56,683 bases of DNA from Purshia tridentata. Its lineage: Eukaryota > Streptophyta > Magnoliopsida > Rosales > Rosaceae. Both the position numbers and the translations under genes were made by a program. The stretch lies in the NCBI GenBank assembly GCA_003254885.1, contig QANT01008741.1, forward strand, positions 1 to 56,683, in the 5' to 3' direction. The notes under the pieces were generated by a model that saw only the letters and a list, made by a program, of their open reading frames with translations, ran no database searches and was not told the origin of the DNA. Positions 25,945-38,753 of the stretch are shown here, in pieces. Position 1 is the stretch's first letter. Each line of letters starts with the position of its first letter.

Positions 25945-26434
25945 AATTACAACTTACGTCGATGAGATTTGGAGTGTTTTGCAACTAGCTTGCACCTTTT
26001 CATTTTAATTTTTTTTAATTTAGTACCTAATGTTTTGATTTACTTATAATTGATTATCGCATTCTACCTTACCGTCTAATTAAACGTTAAATGATGATGT
26101 GGTTATTACGGGTCCAACCTTTTTGCTAACCTATAAGGCCAAACGACTTCCCAAAATGCCCCATAGGAAGTGCTTCAATTGATTGATATGAAATTTGGTT
26201 TTTGAGTGACCTCCCAAAGTCCATATCAAACTTGATATTCCGAAAATGCCAATGAAGTAAGGTCGTTTGGCTTTACATGTCAGCATAGAATTCGTAATTG
26301 CCACATTATCAATTAAGACAGATGATAGTTGTCAATTGTAAGTAAATTAAAACATTAAGTACTAAATTGAAAAAATTGAAATGATACACTGTAAGTGTAA
26401 AACTCTCTAAATTTGAGGAGCGTAAGTTGTAATG
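25945..26434. mobile_element. Long foldback MITE-like element upstream of a patatin gene
   Basis: The left end attacaacttacg (about 25946) matches inverted the right end cgtaagttgtaat (26421-26433). The arms pair along their length: ttcattttaattttttttaatttagtacc, in part, against the inverted copy near 26345-26385; gatgtggttattacg against cgtaattgccacatt; ggccaaacgac near 26140 against gtcgtttggct near 26263. Only about 60-90 bp around 26165-26225 form the loop. No coding sequence and no clear target-site duplication. It ends about 465 bp before the patatin ATG. Confidence 0.75.
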
Positions 26435-26898
26435 GATTCTACTTTTAATGTTGATATATTAAATAAAACAGACGAATAGTTATGGTGCGAGGAAGAAGTT
26501 GCAAAAGAAAAATAGTACGTACAAAGCATAATGGCTCGTTTTATTTGATATAAGATCATTCCGTCTAATCGGCTAGGACATATGCTTTATGGATTTTCTA
26601 CTTGCAAACTCACAAAAAACCCCAATGGCTCCAAGTCCAAGATATAGCGATCACCTTTAAATTCAAATGGTCAAAAAATAGTTTTACACCATACCAACAC
26701 ACAATATTAAATTGACCAAGCACTTATGAGTACGTCATCATATTCCATCGTGCACATATATAGCTTCATACATATGCTCTAATACTAGCACTACTAACTA
26801 GGGTTGATCCATCACCATATACAAGCTTGTCCTCAAGTACACCAACAAAACTCTCCCATATATTTTTTTCTGTTTCCAACTTCAACAAATCGCCATTA

Positions 26899-29800
26899 AT
26901 GGCAGCAAGAACCTCATCCCACAAAACACTTCCACCTCCAAGATATGGGAACCTCATAACCATTCTAAGTATAGACGGAGGTGGAATCAGAGGAATCATT
27001 CCTGGAGTTCTTCTTGCATACCTTGAATCTCAACTTCAGGTAAGAAATTAAATATATATGTCCCAAGACTAATAATGGAAATCCTTACCAAAGATACATT
27101 GTTGATATATATGTGGTTCTAGCTCTCTGAATTGAAGCTTAATTACATGCCATATGGGTGGTAATAATTAGGAGCTAGATGGTGAAGATGCAAGGCTTGC
27201 AGATTACTTCGATGTGATTGCGGGGACAAGTACAGGTGGTTTAATTGCAGGCATGTTAGCAGCACCAAATGAAAGCAATAGGCCACTTTTTGCTGCTAAA
27301 GATATTGTTCCATTTTACCTTGAAAATTGTCCAAAAATATTCCCACAATCAAGGTACGTAATATTCAAACTATGCAAATTGACAACTTGCTAGACTCATC
27401 AAATTTGATTAATTATCTATTTATATTCATCATATAAAGTGATATATTTTATTTTAAATGAATGTAGATTTAATTTGAAATAAGTAACATACGGTGCACA
27501 TATTTGATAACCTTGGCATTATCGATGCTTTATTGGTGGTGATCACTAAACCTCTTTTTGGGTAATACTCAAACATATATAGGGGACCGTGTGCCACAGT
27601 TACAGATCTTGTTAAAGCTCTAACTGGACCAAAGTATGATGGAAAGTATCTCCGCAAGCTAATAAGAGAAACACTAGGAGACAAAAGGTTGGACCAAACC
27701 TTGACAAACGTGGTTATTCCAACTTTTGACATCAAGAAACTTCTGCCTGTCATCTTTTCCTCTTTTCAGGTTGCATCCTAGCTTATCAATTTTCTTTTTT
27801 TCTTTTTATGGAATACATATATATTAATGAACTAACCCAATTATGAAAATTCAACAATATAATGTGGAATTGATTTATTTTTTACCGACCAACCCCATAT
27901 TAATAAACAAGACTTCGATCTTATTTTTTTTTTTTTTATGAATTAATTAGGTGACAAGCCGTCCGGTCTTGAATGCTCTAATTTCAGACATCGGCATTGG
28001 TACCTCAGCAGCGCCAACTTACTTTCCTGCCTACTATTTTGAGAAGCATGATCAACAAGGGAAATCAGAAGAATTCAACCTCATCGATGGTGGCGTGGCT
28101 GCTAATAATCCGGTGATACGCTTATCAAATATCTAACATGTCATGAATTTAGAAATATAATATAACATGTCAGATTGACTTGCAAGAGAAAAATTATCCA
28201 TTTAATATGTAACATAACTAGTATTATTAGCTTAATTAATAGCTTGTTTGATGATTAATTCCTGCAGGCTTTGGTTGCCATTAGCGAAGTGACAAAAGAA
28301 ATTACGAGGCAGAATCCAGATTTCAAGGAGATTAAGCCGCTGGAGTACGATCGTTTTCTGTCGGTCTCACTGGGTACAGGTTCAGACAGGAGTGAACTGA
28401 AATACGATGCTAAGAAGGCTTCCAAGTGGGGAGTTATAAGCTGGTTATACAATGATGGGTTTACTCCTTTGTTGGATTGTTATGGTGAAGCAACTGCGAA
28501 TTTGGTTGATTACTACAACTCTGTTGTTTTCCAAGCTCTTCATTCTGAACATAGCTACCTCAGAATTGATGTAAGTTTTAATTCATTTCTTTCACATATT
28601 TTCCTCATGTTATTATTATACGATAGTAGAGCCTATTTGGGTATTTTGTTGGGAAAGATATTGCCTAATACAAGGCCAATGAATTATTCGATAATCTTTA
28701 GATTGACTTTTCTCACTCTTGTCTAATTAAAATAAAATAATAAAATAAAGTGAATAGCAACAAATAACTAGGTAAGAAAAAGAAATGAGACACCAAATTT
28801 AACCGTGGTTTGGCAATATGCCTACATCCACAAACAACAATAATAATTTCTTTCATTATTTAAACAATCTCACCAAAGTAGCTATTACAATCTCTTGTAT
28901 TCTCTCAAGAAGATCTCGTTTCTTACTTAATTAAGGTTTGTCGCTCAATTCTTACAACTGAGGCTCTCCTTAATTCTCAAACTCTCTCTGAAAGTTTGGA
29001 TGCCTTAAGAATGCCTTCTCTGGCGTTATTGGCTTGCTTACAATTGCAAGACTCTGATGCCTTTATATAGGCAATTGACTTGATGGCGTATTGGTAATAT
29101 ATTGATAGTTGAAAGCTAAGTCCAACCTTTCCATATTATACGTTGAATGTTTGCATACCATTTAATGGATTGTTTCTTTTACTTTCAACCATTGTTGCAC
29201 CAACCTTAGCTATACCATATAGCTAGCTCACATTTGCATTGAATAGGCCCCCAATAGTAAAATTGATTTCCTCATCTGCTAACTTTTACCCCGACATGGT
29301 TCACTTCTTCTATGCATGTGTTCGATTACTAACATATATGAATTTCTCCTCCACTAAAGAGGGGTACTATTGGGGCCCATCATATCTTTGGTAAACGATT
29401 TTTATAGCATTTGAGATAAATAGACAAAAGTGTATTTTTGGGTTACAAAAACACTTTTTAAGTATTGCCTTTTGATTTATAATAGCACTTTTATGTTTTA
29501 TCAGTTGCCTAATATTGTTGAATGCCAAATCAGGAGGACACACTAACGGGAAATCTAGCCTCAGTTGACAAAGCAACCAAGGACAACTTGGAAAATCTAG
29601 TGGAAGTAGGAAAGAAATTGCTCAAGAAACAAGTTTCACGCATGAATTTGGATACGGGCCTCTATGAACCAGTTGAAAATGCTGGCACCAATGAGCAAGC
29701 ACTTCAAAGGTGCCTTCTACTTGTCAAACAATTTTCAAGTTTTTCTTCTAATTTTCAGTATTTTTTATATGATATCCACCAGATAAATAGCTTTATTTTC

Positions 29801-29915
29801 ATGAATTAATAGTCGTCGTCATCATCATATTAATGCATGCAGGTTTGCAAATTTACTTTCTGATGAAAAGAAACTCCGGGAGTCAAGATCACCTAACGCC
29901 AAAGACAAAAAGTAA
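26899..29915 (+). CDS. Patatin-like phospholipase A / lipid acyl hydrolase (PLP class), copy 1
   Basis: Seven exons (26899-27039, 27172-27353, 27583-27769, 27951-28112, 28268-28570, 29534-29709, 29843-29915) give 407 residues, typical for plant patatin-like proteins that release fatty acids from membrane phospho- and galactolipids. Visible motifs: oxyanion loop DGGGIRG (26-32), nucleophile elbow GTSTG with Ser67, and catalytic Asp216 in [14 protein letters not shown] and the KWGVISWLY segment are also family features. The start is the first ATG in frame; the frame is open upstream without ATG. No signal peptide is seen, so it is probably cytosolic or membrane-associated like Arabidopsis PLP2. 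Intron 5 (963 bp) holds an LTR-like insert. It is paired with the inverted paralogue at 36195-38632. Catalytic residues are intact and nothing suggests a pseudogene. Confidence 0.93.
28745..29350 (-). mobile_element. Probable solo LTR or LTR fragment (copia-like) in patatin intron 5, antisense
   Basis: On the minus strand the insert shows an LTR-like order: a U3-like region, TATA box CTATATAAAGG at about 29055-29066, then an R/U5-like part ending in gtggatgtaggcatattgcc and aaccacggttaaatttggtg, phrases familiar from the 3' ends of plant copia-type LTRs (from memory). Exact ends and target-site duplication were not resolved, and no internal retroelement genes are present. Confidence 0.45.
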
Positions 29916-30470
29916 CAAGCTTTAAGTTGGGCTTATATTTCTAGCATGCTTGAATTTGGAGATACATATTTCCTGAAAAAGGAATTTGGAAATTTATTCA
30001 TTTATGAACTATTTATTGGTGGACTATGACAATCTAGCTAGTTGATTAGTCTAAGGAGCTGTTGATTGTATTTTCTGTTCTTTGTTATGAATGAAATATA
30101 AATATTTGCCAAGACATCAAAAAGCAAAATGTTTTTCAAATGAAAGGGTAAGGTTGTAAGCTAAAACAGAATTAAATCAAGAACGAGGAGTAGTGAGCAT
30201 TGACCCACATTCCCATCAACCACTAAACCAATCCAATTATCCAACTGTGTTTTATTATTTTTCGATCAACCAATTCAGATAGAATTCCCATATGATAATA
30301 TACAAAAGAACAGCCAGTATAAGTGTTAACCAGACTTGCTATCGTACCTCAGTTTGCAACTATGTGTATAATCTACCTCCATGGGAAACTCTTATTCACA
30401 AATTGAATAAAATAATAAGCAAAAATAAATTATACATAACTGGAATACAGCTACAAGCCTACAACTCAAA
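29916..30470. other. Tail-to-tail intergenic region of patatin copy 1 and the CTLH gene
   Basis: 555 bp between two convergent genes, probably filled by their 3' UTRs. The phrase tgaatgaaatataaatatt near 30087-30105 could serve as the patatin polyadenylation region. No separate gene is seen. Confidence 0.6.
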
Positions 30471-33400
30471 CTATGCAAATATTTGTTGAATGACTGTCTC
30501 AGCATTTCCATTGTACTGTGCAAGAAGATGGATGGCATCAGCCCTCGGCAAAGCTAGAAATTCCTGCAATCACCAAAACGGTAAAATTCGTTGTTGTACA
30601 GAGCAAACTGTGTTAGAACTTAGAATTTAGAGATATGCTTATATTAGAACAAAATATCATAGCCTGGTCGCAATTGCAATTTACCAACCATACAGAGACC
30701 CGGCCCAACAATTTCTTTTAAACCTAGGGGAATCCTTTTGGTGGGGAATAAATTGATGAGCAGGAATCTTATGTCGTAAGGATGACCAAGACTGGGAAAG
30801 ACAATGATGTGCAATGGACAAAATAACTATAGGAAGATGCCAATCTTTGGTAAGACCAAGGAAGTAAAACTAACTAGTGCTCAAAAGGAAAAAATCACAA
30901 CTACATGTTAAATATGCCTCCAAAGGCGAGACAATATGAAAAAAGTATGCACTTTAGTCCAAAAAACATACCATTACTTTCAGTATTGCATTTTCGTCAC
31001 ACACAACATCTCTGGATGACACTTGAGTCAGACTGCTACCATCTTCCACCATCCTAGTGCTTGAAGATATTGTAACTTGTGAAGACCCATTAGAGCAACT
31101 ATCAGCATTAGACTTCGATGCGGCAACAATGAGCGAAGGAGTATTAACTTCTTTCAATAAATCAATCTTCAATAGACTTTCAAAGTGATCTTTACACATT
31201 TGAAGTTTAAACCACTCATTATGTGTGTGAAGGGTTGCTCTCATTATTTTAATAAGCTGGGGTTCATCAATGCCAAGCCTCCTACCAATTGCAACCTATC
31301 CGAGACAAAATCAAGTGTTAATTTCTTATTCAAGGCATGGTACATTGTTGATTTTCCGTATATTACATTTAGGAATAATGTCTGGATATCAATAAAAAGG
31401 GATCGACAGTGAGTGCTAATTGCAACCTAAAAGCTCTTTTAGAGGACATAAAGCAGCATACGAGTATAACTGAAAAGAACTAACCAAATATATTGCATCA
31501 GCAGCTACTATTAATTCTTAATTCAGTCATGGAATACCTGGAGTGAAGTTGCAATAGCATGTAAAGGCAAGCCTTTCCCAAGTGCATCTTCATTAGGTTG
31601 GAGCAGTGCTAACAAAGTCTCCTTCAAGGGTTTCAGTAAAGTTGGATCACTGGCAGCTAAAGGACCTAAATGAGAGCATGCAACCCTCAGAGCACTAGAA
31701 TAATCACCAGAGCTGACAAGCTTAAGAAATTCAACCTAAAATTGGTGAAAGTATTAGACTGTAGAACATTGTATAATATAATAATGAACAGAAACTATTT
31801 CCTTCAATGAAGCTATTGATAATACATGACCTAAGTACCTGCTGAAGTTGGAACAGCAAAATAGGATTTTGTACAAAAAAGTTTGGGTCCATAGCATTAA
31901 CTTCTTCCACAACCTCTGCAGCCATTCCTTTGCTGGCTAGTTCCTTCATCCCAAGCACAATCTCATATTTATCCTCCACATTGTTAATGTCCAAAGTTAA
32001 ACATTCAGATTCCTGCAGAACAACACTTTTGTCAAATAATTAACCAGTACTGTCACTACCACTAGCACTACTACCTAATAACAACAAAACAGAACCTGCT
32101 GTTGCTTCAATGAATACGTATTGGAAACCAGGGCAGTTGTGCTAAGCTCTTGGTTACAAGAAACACCATGATCAAAACCATCATCTTGTCTTCCCCTCCA
32201 TCGCTTGCGTTTACTTCTTTCTGCAGTCACGTTGGTCCTGCTTCTTTGTGGTACTCTAAGCTTTTCATGCTGATATGATCCACTAGTGCTACAATCTCCA
32301 TGGTTGCTTGTTGACTCACAACCATAACGTAATTCAACCTCGATTCCTTGCATGCTAGTCACATCAGAATTCTTTTCAGGGGAACCACCTAAGTGATCAT
32401 TAGCAATGGAAACTTCACCATCAGAATGTTTCCTGACACCATAATCCACCTCATGAGAACAGTCTTTTGATGAACTATACCCAATCACTGGTTGATCAAC
32501 TTTCAAGGATTTGGAAGGGCCTTGTACTCCACCAGATACTGTCATGGATAGGTAGATCAGTAGTAGTCAGAGTGACAAATAAAAAAATATAAAAAACCTA
32601 GGAAATATGGAAAAGAAGGATGAAAGGCAAAAGTTCAATTTTGACCAGAAGAAGATGCAATACCGGAATCCACAATGCCCCTGTAAACGCAGTACTCACG
32701 AACAAGCTCGTCAAGCATTGTAACATCAAATCTCATTCTACATAATTCATTCTGCAGTCAATTAGTACAAGAATTAGTACTAGTGGACTCAAAATATTTG
32801 AACCAACCATATATAACTCAAGGAACCTCATAGATGATTTATTGGATTTATGGGCAGGAAGATATATTTGTCATTGAGAATGAAAAAGTAAACAGATTAG
32901 CATCATTAAGGTTTATTCTTCATGGGGAACCACTAACATGCAAGCTTAAGTAGATAATAGAAAGAAATAAAATACAGTTTAATGTTAGCGCATAAGAAGT
33001 AATGTAGTATCAGCACTATAATTTCTTCTACCCCTTCTTCTGATCAAATCAGTTGCTACTCTTTAGATACTCAGTCTTTCACTTATATAAACAACTGACA
33101 GTATGCTTTCTTTCATTTATATCTAAAAATGTATGTCTTAAATCAAAATTAAGCGCTACTAATCTAGGTGGGAAAAGACCAATTTTCGTATGAATTGTGA
33201 ACATGATGAATACAATAAAAAAATTTAAAACGTACAAAACTGCAATAAAAATTACATTAAAAAGTAATGAACCTGAAACGCCTGAAACAAATCACCCTTA
33301 GCAAATCTCAAGCTATCTACTGCTCCTTGCCTTGTAAGCTCTACAGCATGTGCAAGAGCTTGTATGTCCACCTGGTTTTCCAAAACAAAATGAAATTATA

Positions 33401-34876
33401 TATGGGCATGCTTAGCAGTGTAAATGATGGTTTTAGTACTTGATTGTCTAACACAAGAAAATGAGGAAAAATTTGTGGATACATGTATCACATTCACTCT
33501 GCGGACCTATATGATGATTCTCTTTTGAACTCATGTAACATCTATGGACAGTTGTGCATATTGAAAAATCTCACCTCATCAAAAGGAGGTGCTTCATACA
33601 GGCTCTCCTGAGGTGTTGCAGGGGGGTCACGCTCCTCAAAAAGCAACCTCTGAGTAAGATCTGAAATGGGTGATGAAATTCCTTGACGAAAACAAAATCC
33701 CTTGTGTATGCTGCAGAATACAAGGATAACTTTAAAAGATAAATACAACGATATAGTGCCTCAGATTTACTCACTCACTCACCTTGCATACCAAAGATCA
33801 GAATAGTATTAACTGTGAGTAATACCTTATTAAATATATCAATGTCATCAAGAAGACCGGATCATAGGCATGTAAATGAGCTCTTAAGACAGTGGAAATC
33901 AATCCAGCAATGTCAAACCTCCTCCTTTTAGACCACTGGAATACATAGAGAAAACATGCCTTTTACCACAAGTTACATGTATAGGTAAAAAAAGAAGCGT
34001 AGGTCATAGCTGTCTACAAGAACATTTTATTACATTGAGTATCCCACCTCACTTGCTACTGGAGAAGTTTGATCATCTTTGTCATATATAAAAGCGAGAA
34101 GAACATGCTTGAATTCCTCATATGCTTCCTTAAATGCAATAAAAACATCCATCAGAAGCCATAATTGAACAGAAAGAGCAATTGCATCAAGCATTTAGTA
34201 AAATATCAAAAACCCAATTCTCATATTTGCTCAATTTTAACACATACAATAGAACTATAAGCTAGCCTCTCTGGTCTGTCAGCAGTGAATTCCATTAAAT
34301 GGTACACAAAGAAAAAAAATTGACGAAGCTTAAAACAAAAAAATAGCTTTTTAAGTACCGGGTAGGCGTCAAGGGCACAAGGAGCAAGAGCAGTTCTCAG
34401 GCAATTAATTGCAGAATCACGATCCTCTGAAGTCCCTCTCCTCAGCAGCTCAATAAACCTCTTCAAAAATAAGGCCAAAAATTAAAAATTTTGAAGATAA
34501 AAAGAACATAAATAAACCCCCAAACAAATACAATTCATCCGGCATTTTCTCGGCAGCCAAACGAAGGCAGTACCTGCTTCTGCAAGCGGAAGAGGAGTCG
34601 GTGATCGTCGAGAATGAAAGGGGCGTGGGAGCGAAGGAGATCAATGGCGGCTTCAATGTCGCCGGCCTCTAGCGACCGTCTGATCTGGCGAATGATCAAT
34701 CTCGACTGGTAAGACGACGACGAAATAGAGGAGGAAGAAGAAGAAGAGGGAGGAGAGGAGGGTGGAGACGAGGACGACGACGTCGTATAGGAGGAGTCTT
34801 CGACCAGGTTCTCGGATTTCGCGAAATCGATGATCAAAGCGTCTAGGGCTTCCCAGTTAATGGGGGTTGAGTCCAT
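30471..34876 (-). CDS. CTLH/CRA-domain protein related to RanBPM (At5g66810-like)
   Basis: Twelve GT-AG exons (34876-34574, 34460-34359, 34128-34048, 33935-33826, 33710-33575, 33371-33273, 32751-32664, 32538-32096, 32012-31839, 31735-31538, 31295-30972, 30563-30471) join in frame to 716 residues. The N-terminus (INWEALDALIIDFAKSENL) is LisH-like. A long Ser/Pro low-complexity tract (about 33-56) follows, then a CTLH-type helical region (about 60-135; LEAGDIEAAIDLLRSHAP). The C-terminal half matches the CRA fold of RanBPM-like proteins. The large exon 8 encodes a polar linker (about 307-454) with the basic patch SKRKRWRGR, a possible nuclear signal. CTLH/CRA proteins in GID/CTLH complexes act as E3 ligase subunits, but this plant branch lacks SPRY and RING domains and its role is not established. 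Family call firm; function inferred. Confidence 0.88.
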
Positions 34877-36194
34877 CTGAATTTTTGTCCGGAAAGTTTT
34901 TTCGCTGTTTGGGTTGAAGAGGAAGGTGGTGGAGGGGGGAAATATTCTCTGATTGTGATTGTAAGGTAAACATGCGGATGGATCGGGTTTTTATACGTGG
35001 CGCCACGTGGCGGTTAATCAGAGGAGTTGAAGGGCGGGTGTTGTTACTCTTACCCTTTGGATGATTTATGTTTTACTGATGTCTACGTGGAAGCCTACGA
35101 ATCTGGAAAGGTCTTCGATCTGATAAGTGAAGGCGATCTCTGTGTGTACTGTAGACACAATCGGCTGTTTAGATAAGTGAACAAATAATCCTACCGAACC
35201 AAATATAGAAATAGAAGTAGGGTTTAGCTGGTGGTCATGTTTGAGACAGTCTTGCAAACATTGGATCCACATGAGTAGTCCAATATGAGTGGACCAGGCC
35301 CATAGGAGGTACAGTCCATGACAACCCAAATGCCTAAGACATTGGGCCGACCCTTTCAGAAATGAGGCCCTTGACAAGGGGTCGGCCCATGACGAGGTGA
35401 GCATGCCAAGCAAGGCCAAACATTAGAGTATGGGTGAAAGTAGGAAGTCTTGAGTGTCAAGGCATACCAAGATCATGTTGTTAAGTTATCACACAAATCA
35501 TAGAATTGTGCCCAATAAGGAAAGAGTTTTAGCAATAACTGTTGAGAGAGCGAATCCAGTATCAAGAAATGAAGGTTTGGCTTAGCATAATCTAATATTG
35601 GATCTCTACTTATTACTGATTGGTTCTGAGTTATATAATCAATTTACTTCATGATTAACTTAAGTAATGTCACACGTGATTCGGCGTATTAAGTGAAAAA
35701 ATTCAATATCAAAAAATTAAGACATTGCATAGTGATTTATAAAGTATTAGGTCTCTCCATTCATATTATCAATTATTTTAATTTTGGAATAGATGTTCCT
35801 ATTCCTTTATTATAAAAGGATTTAAATTTCAGCATAACCAAGAAAGACACAAAAAGGATGGAAGATACTAGTATACGACAAAAGGAAACAATTAGAGTAC
35901 ACAACACCTCTATAAAAATACAAGGCATCATTCCTCAATCACAAAAGAATACAATGCTTATCAGCTCATAAGCAGTTTTCTACTATGCACAAGCAATCTT
36001 CAGAAAAGAGAGAGAGATTATTATTAATCAATAAACTTGCAAGTACACATCATGTGCAAACATTATAATTTTACAGCTTGGATTAGGCTTCAAATGTTGA
36101 GTAGTCAACTTATAATAATGAATTTCACTTCACAAGTATAGGATCATGAATATATTGTAAATTTGTAATAAGGTAGTGTTAAATTGTTAATGTG
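34877..36194. other. Intergenic region: CTLH promoter and 3' flank of patatin copy 2
   Basis: The first 150-250 bp above 34876 are GC-richer than their surroundings (gtggcgccacgtggcgg near 35000-35015, with CACGTGG) and probably form the CTLH promoter. 35200-35430 is a GC-richer patch with a 117-codon frame that lacks protein features and resembles dispersed non-coding DNA. The part next to 36195 is patatin 3' UTR. Confidence 0.5.
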
Positions 36195-38632
36195 TCAATT
36201 GGAGAAGCCTTGGTGTAATCTTCCCTTGCGCAGTCTTCTTTCCTCCGATAGCAATTTTGCAAATCTGCCATATGCATGCCACAAGTAATTAATGCTTATA
36301 TACAGATTCAAAGTAGTTTGGTTATAATTTAAGTGATCACCTACTACGTACTTAGTGAGGGCTTCTTCATTGGTGCCTTCATTTCCAGCTGGTTCAAAAA
36401 TCCCAGTATCAAGATTCACCCTGGAAACTGGTCTATGCAAGAGACTCTCACCTGTCTTTATAAGCTCCTCCATGTTCTTCTTTGTTGCCTTGTGGGTCGA
36501 TGATGTGTCCCCACTTAACGTGTCATCCTGCAATTATATGTTTTTCAAGTAATGTGGTCAGTAAATGTGGCACATATTAATGAGTGTTATTAAGGGGTTA
36601 AACTTCTATCAAAGTACCTGAATACGAAGATAGTTTTGCTCACATCGAATGGAGCGGAAAATCAAGGACATGTGAAGGTCGACCATGTCTCCGCTGGCAA
36701 ATGTAAATGCATCAACTAGAGGCGAATGGCCATCCGAGTAAAGCCAGCCCAAAATCCCCCACTTTGACGCCATTTTTGCATCGTACTTTTTCTCTATCTT
36801 TGAAGTTCCAGTGCCTAGAGAGAGCACAAGGTATTTCCCATAGTCTAGACTTTGTGGTGCGGGCAGAGCATCTGGATCGCCTGGGAACACCGTCCCTGTT
36901 GGCTTCATTGCCAGCAATGCCTTTCCAGTTCAAATCACAAAATTGATTCCATATGAGTATATACTTGATCCATATATGTAAACAAGATCATAAAGTTCAA
37001 ATCACAAAATTGATTCCATATGAGTATAGTTATTCATGCATATATACTTGATCCATATATGTAAACAAGATCATATTATTAGGGTAAATAAGAAAAGGAA
37101 ACACTAAAAATTCGAAATTCGTATTCTGTCACTTGGGTTTTGGCTGAAGTGCTAACGATTGGCATGGGGATGGACTAGACCCTTTAATGAAAATGCTGGC
37201 AAGTAAAGAAAAACGAACCATTTAATCGATCAACGGAAAAATTCTTACATACAACGGGTGTATATAACACGTCTCTTTTATATTCACCTCTTATATTCGG
37301 ATCACGTGGCCATTTTAAGAGGGACGTAGAAGGGATGTAGTATATGTTAGCACAGTCGTATATTACCTGGTTACGTTTCGAATATGTAACATATAAGTAC
37401 ATGGACACCCTTTAGTCCTTTACTTGAAAGCTGGATCTCAAGAATAAACTTTACCTATGAGTTTAACACCCACAGCTAACGTTAGCATTTATGGATCAAG
37501 GAATGAAGGATTTGTATCTTACAGGATTGTTTGCTGCCACCCCACCATCAACAAGGTTGAATTCCCTTTCACTTCCTCCTGAGTCTTTAGTTTTGAAATA
37601 ATGAGATGGAAGATAAGTTGGAGCTGAAGACGTACCAATGCAAATATCTGATAGCAATGCATCCACAGAAGCATCCATCTCTGCCTGCAACATAGATATC
37701 AATGTTATTATGGTAGCTTTCATCATATAATATATATATGTATATACATATTTTTCTAATCTTAAACATAAAAGTCATGGCAAAAGAAGAAGAAGATAAA
37801 AGTATGTATGTGCAACTACATACCTGAAAGGTTGAGAAAACAGAAGGTTGTAACAATTTGATGTCAAATGTAGGTATAACAATTCTTGTTACAGTTTCAT
37901 GCAGTCTTTGAGCTCCAAGTTCCTTGCGAAGTAAATTTCGTAGATACTTGCCATCATATTTTGGTCCCGTTAAGGCTTTTATTCTCATAACTGGTCCACT
38001 ATATATATTGTCACAAACAAAATTGTTCAATATTAGAGTAATAAATACATACACACACAGAGAGAACCAGAGATCAAAGTTAATTAGTTGATTAAACCTG
38101 GATTGAGGAAATATTTTGGGGCAATGCTTGAGATAAAATGGAACAATCTCTTTGGCCTTGAAAAGGGGTCTCTTTTTTTGGTCAGGTGCTGCCAACATGG
38201 CTGTTATTAGTCCTCCTGTGCTGGTTCCTGCAATCACATCGAAGTAATCTGCAATTCGGGCTTCTTCTCCATCCAGTTCCTAAACAAAACAAATACTACT
38301 TACGACTCACTGATTATATATACATGATCCCAAAAAGGCAAAAACACATTTTCTGAACTAAATTAAAGTATCACATTCACACTGTTGCTGCTGAATCTGA
38401 TACTAATTAAGTTTTAACAATATTTCCTTTAATATTGGCTGTCACCAAATAGTTGTGTCTGTGAGTGAGAGAGTCTAAATTTGCATACTTGTAGTTTTGA
38501 TTCAAGAAAACTCAATATGGTTCCAGGAATAATGCCTCTAATTCCTCCCCCATCAATGCTTAGAACAGTAATTTTATCACCAAAGCTTGATGGGTTGATT
38601 TCATCACGGAGAGAATGCCTACGTTCGCCCAT
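36195..38632 (-). CDS. Patatin-like phospholipase A / lipid acyl hydrolase (PLP class), copy 2
   Basis: Seven exons (38632-38489, 38279-38098, 37998-37824, 37684-37523, 36920-36618, 36527-36352, 36264-36195) give 403 residues. Motifs: DGGGIRG (28-34), GTSTG with nucleophile Ser68, and DGGVAANNP with Asp213, so the Ser-Asp dyad is intact. Exons 2, 4, 5 and 6 have exactly the same lengths (182, 162, 303, 176 bp) as in the plus-strand patatin gene at 26899-29915, and all phases agree. Exon 3 is 12 bp shorter (175 against 187), which is four residues. Protein identity is clearly below complete (for example [14 protein letters not shown] against [14 protein letters not shown]), so the duplication is not recent. 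ATG start chosen as first in frame; no signal peptide. Likely a cytosolic or membrane-associated lipid acyl hydrolase. Confidence 0.93.
36927..37075. repeat. Tandem repeat in intron 4 of patatin copy 2
   Basis: Two copies of a 67-bp unit (36927-36993 and 36994-37075) begin agttcaaatcacaaaattga and end aacaagatcata. Copy 2 carries about 15 extra bases after tgagtata. The repeat starts only seven bases upstream (minus-strand sense) of the exon 5 acceptor. Confidence 0.9.
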
Positions 38633-38716
38633 AATTTAATTTTCAGTCAGCAGTGATACAAAAATGTGTGTATTGGTATGTAAAGTTCCAACCCAAATGC
38701 TTGGATATTATGGCAA

Positions 38717-38718
<2 letters not shown>

Positions 38719-38750
<32 letters not shown>
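38719..38750. repeat. (AT)n microsatellite near the patatin copy 2 start
   Basis: Uninterrupted at run about 90-120 bp upstream of the patatin ATG, in its promoter or 5' leader. Confidence 0.95.

Positions 38751-38753
<3 letters not shown>

Noticed and set aside
27454..27753. 99-codon frame opposite patatin exon 3
   Set aside because: Shadow of the real exon on the other strand.
35066..35419. 117-codon minus-strand frame upstream of the CTLH gene
   Set aside because: No ATG-proximal context, domain or conserved pattern; it lies in a GC-richer patch resembling dispersed non-coding DNA.
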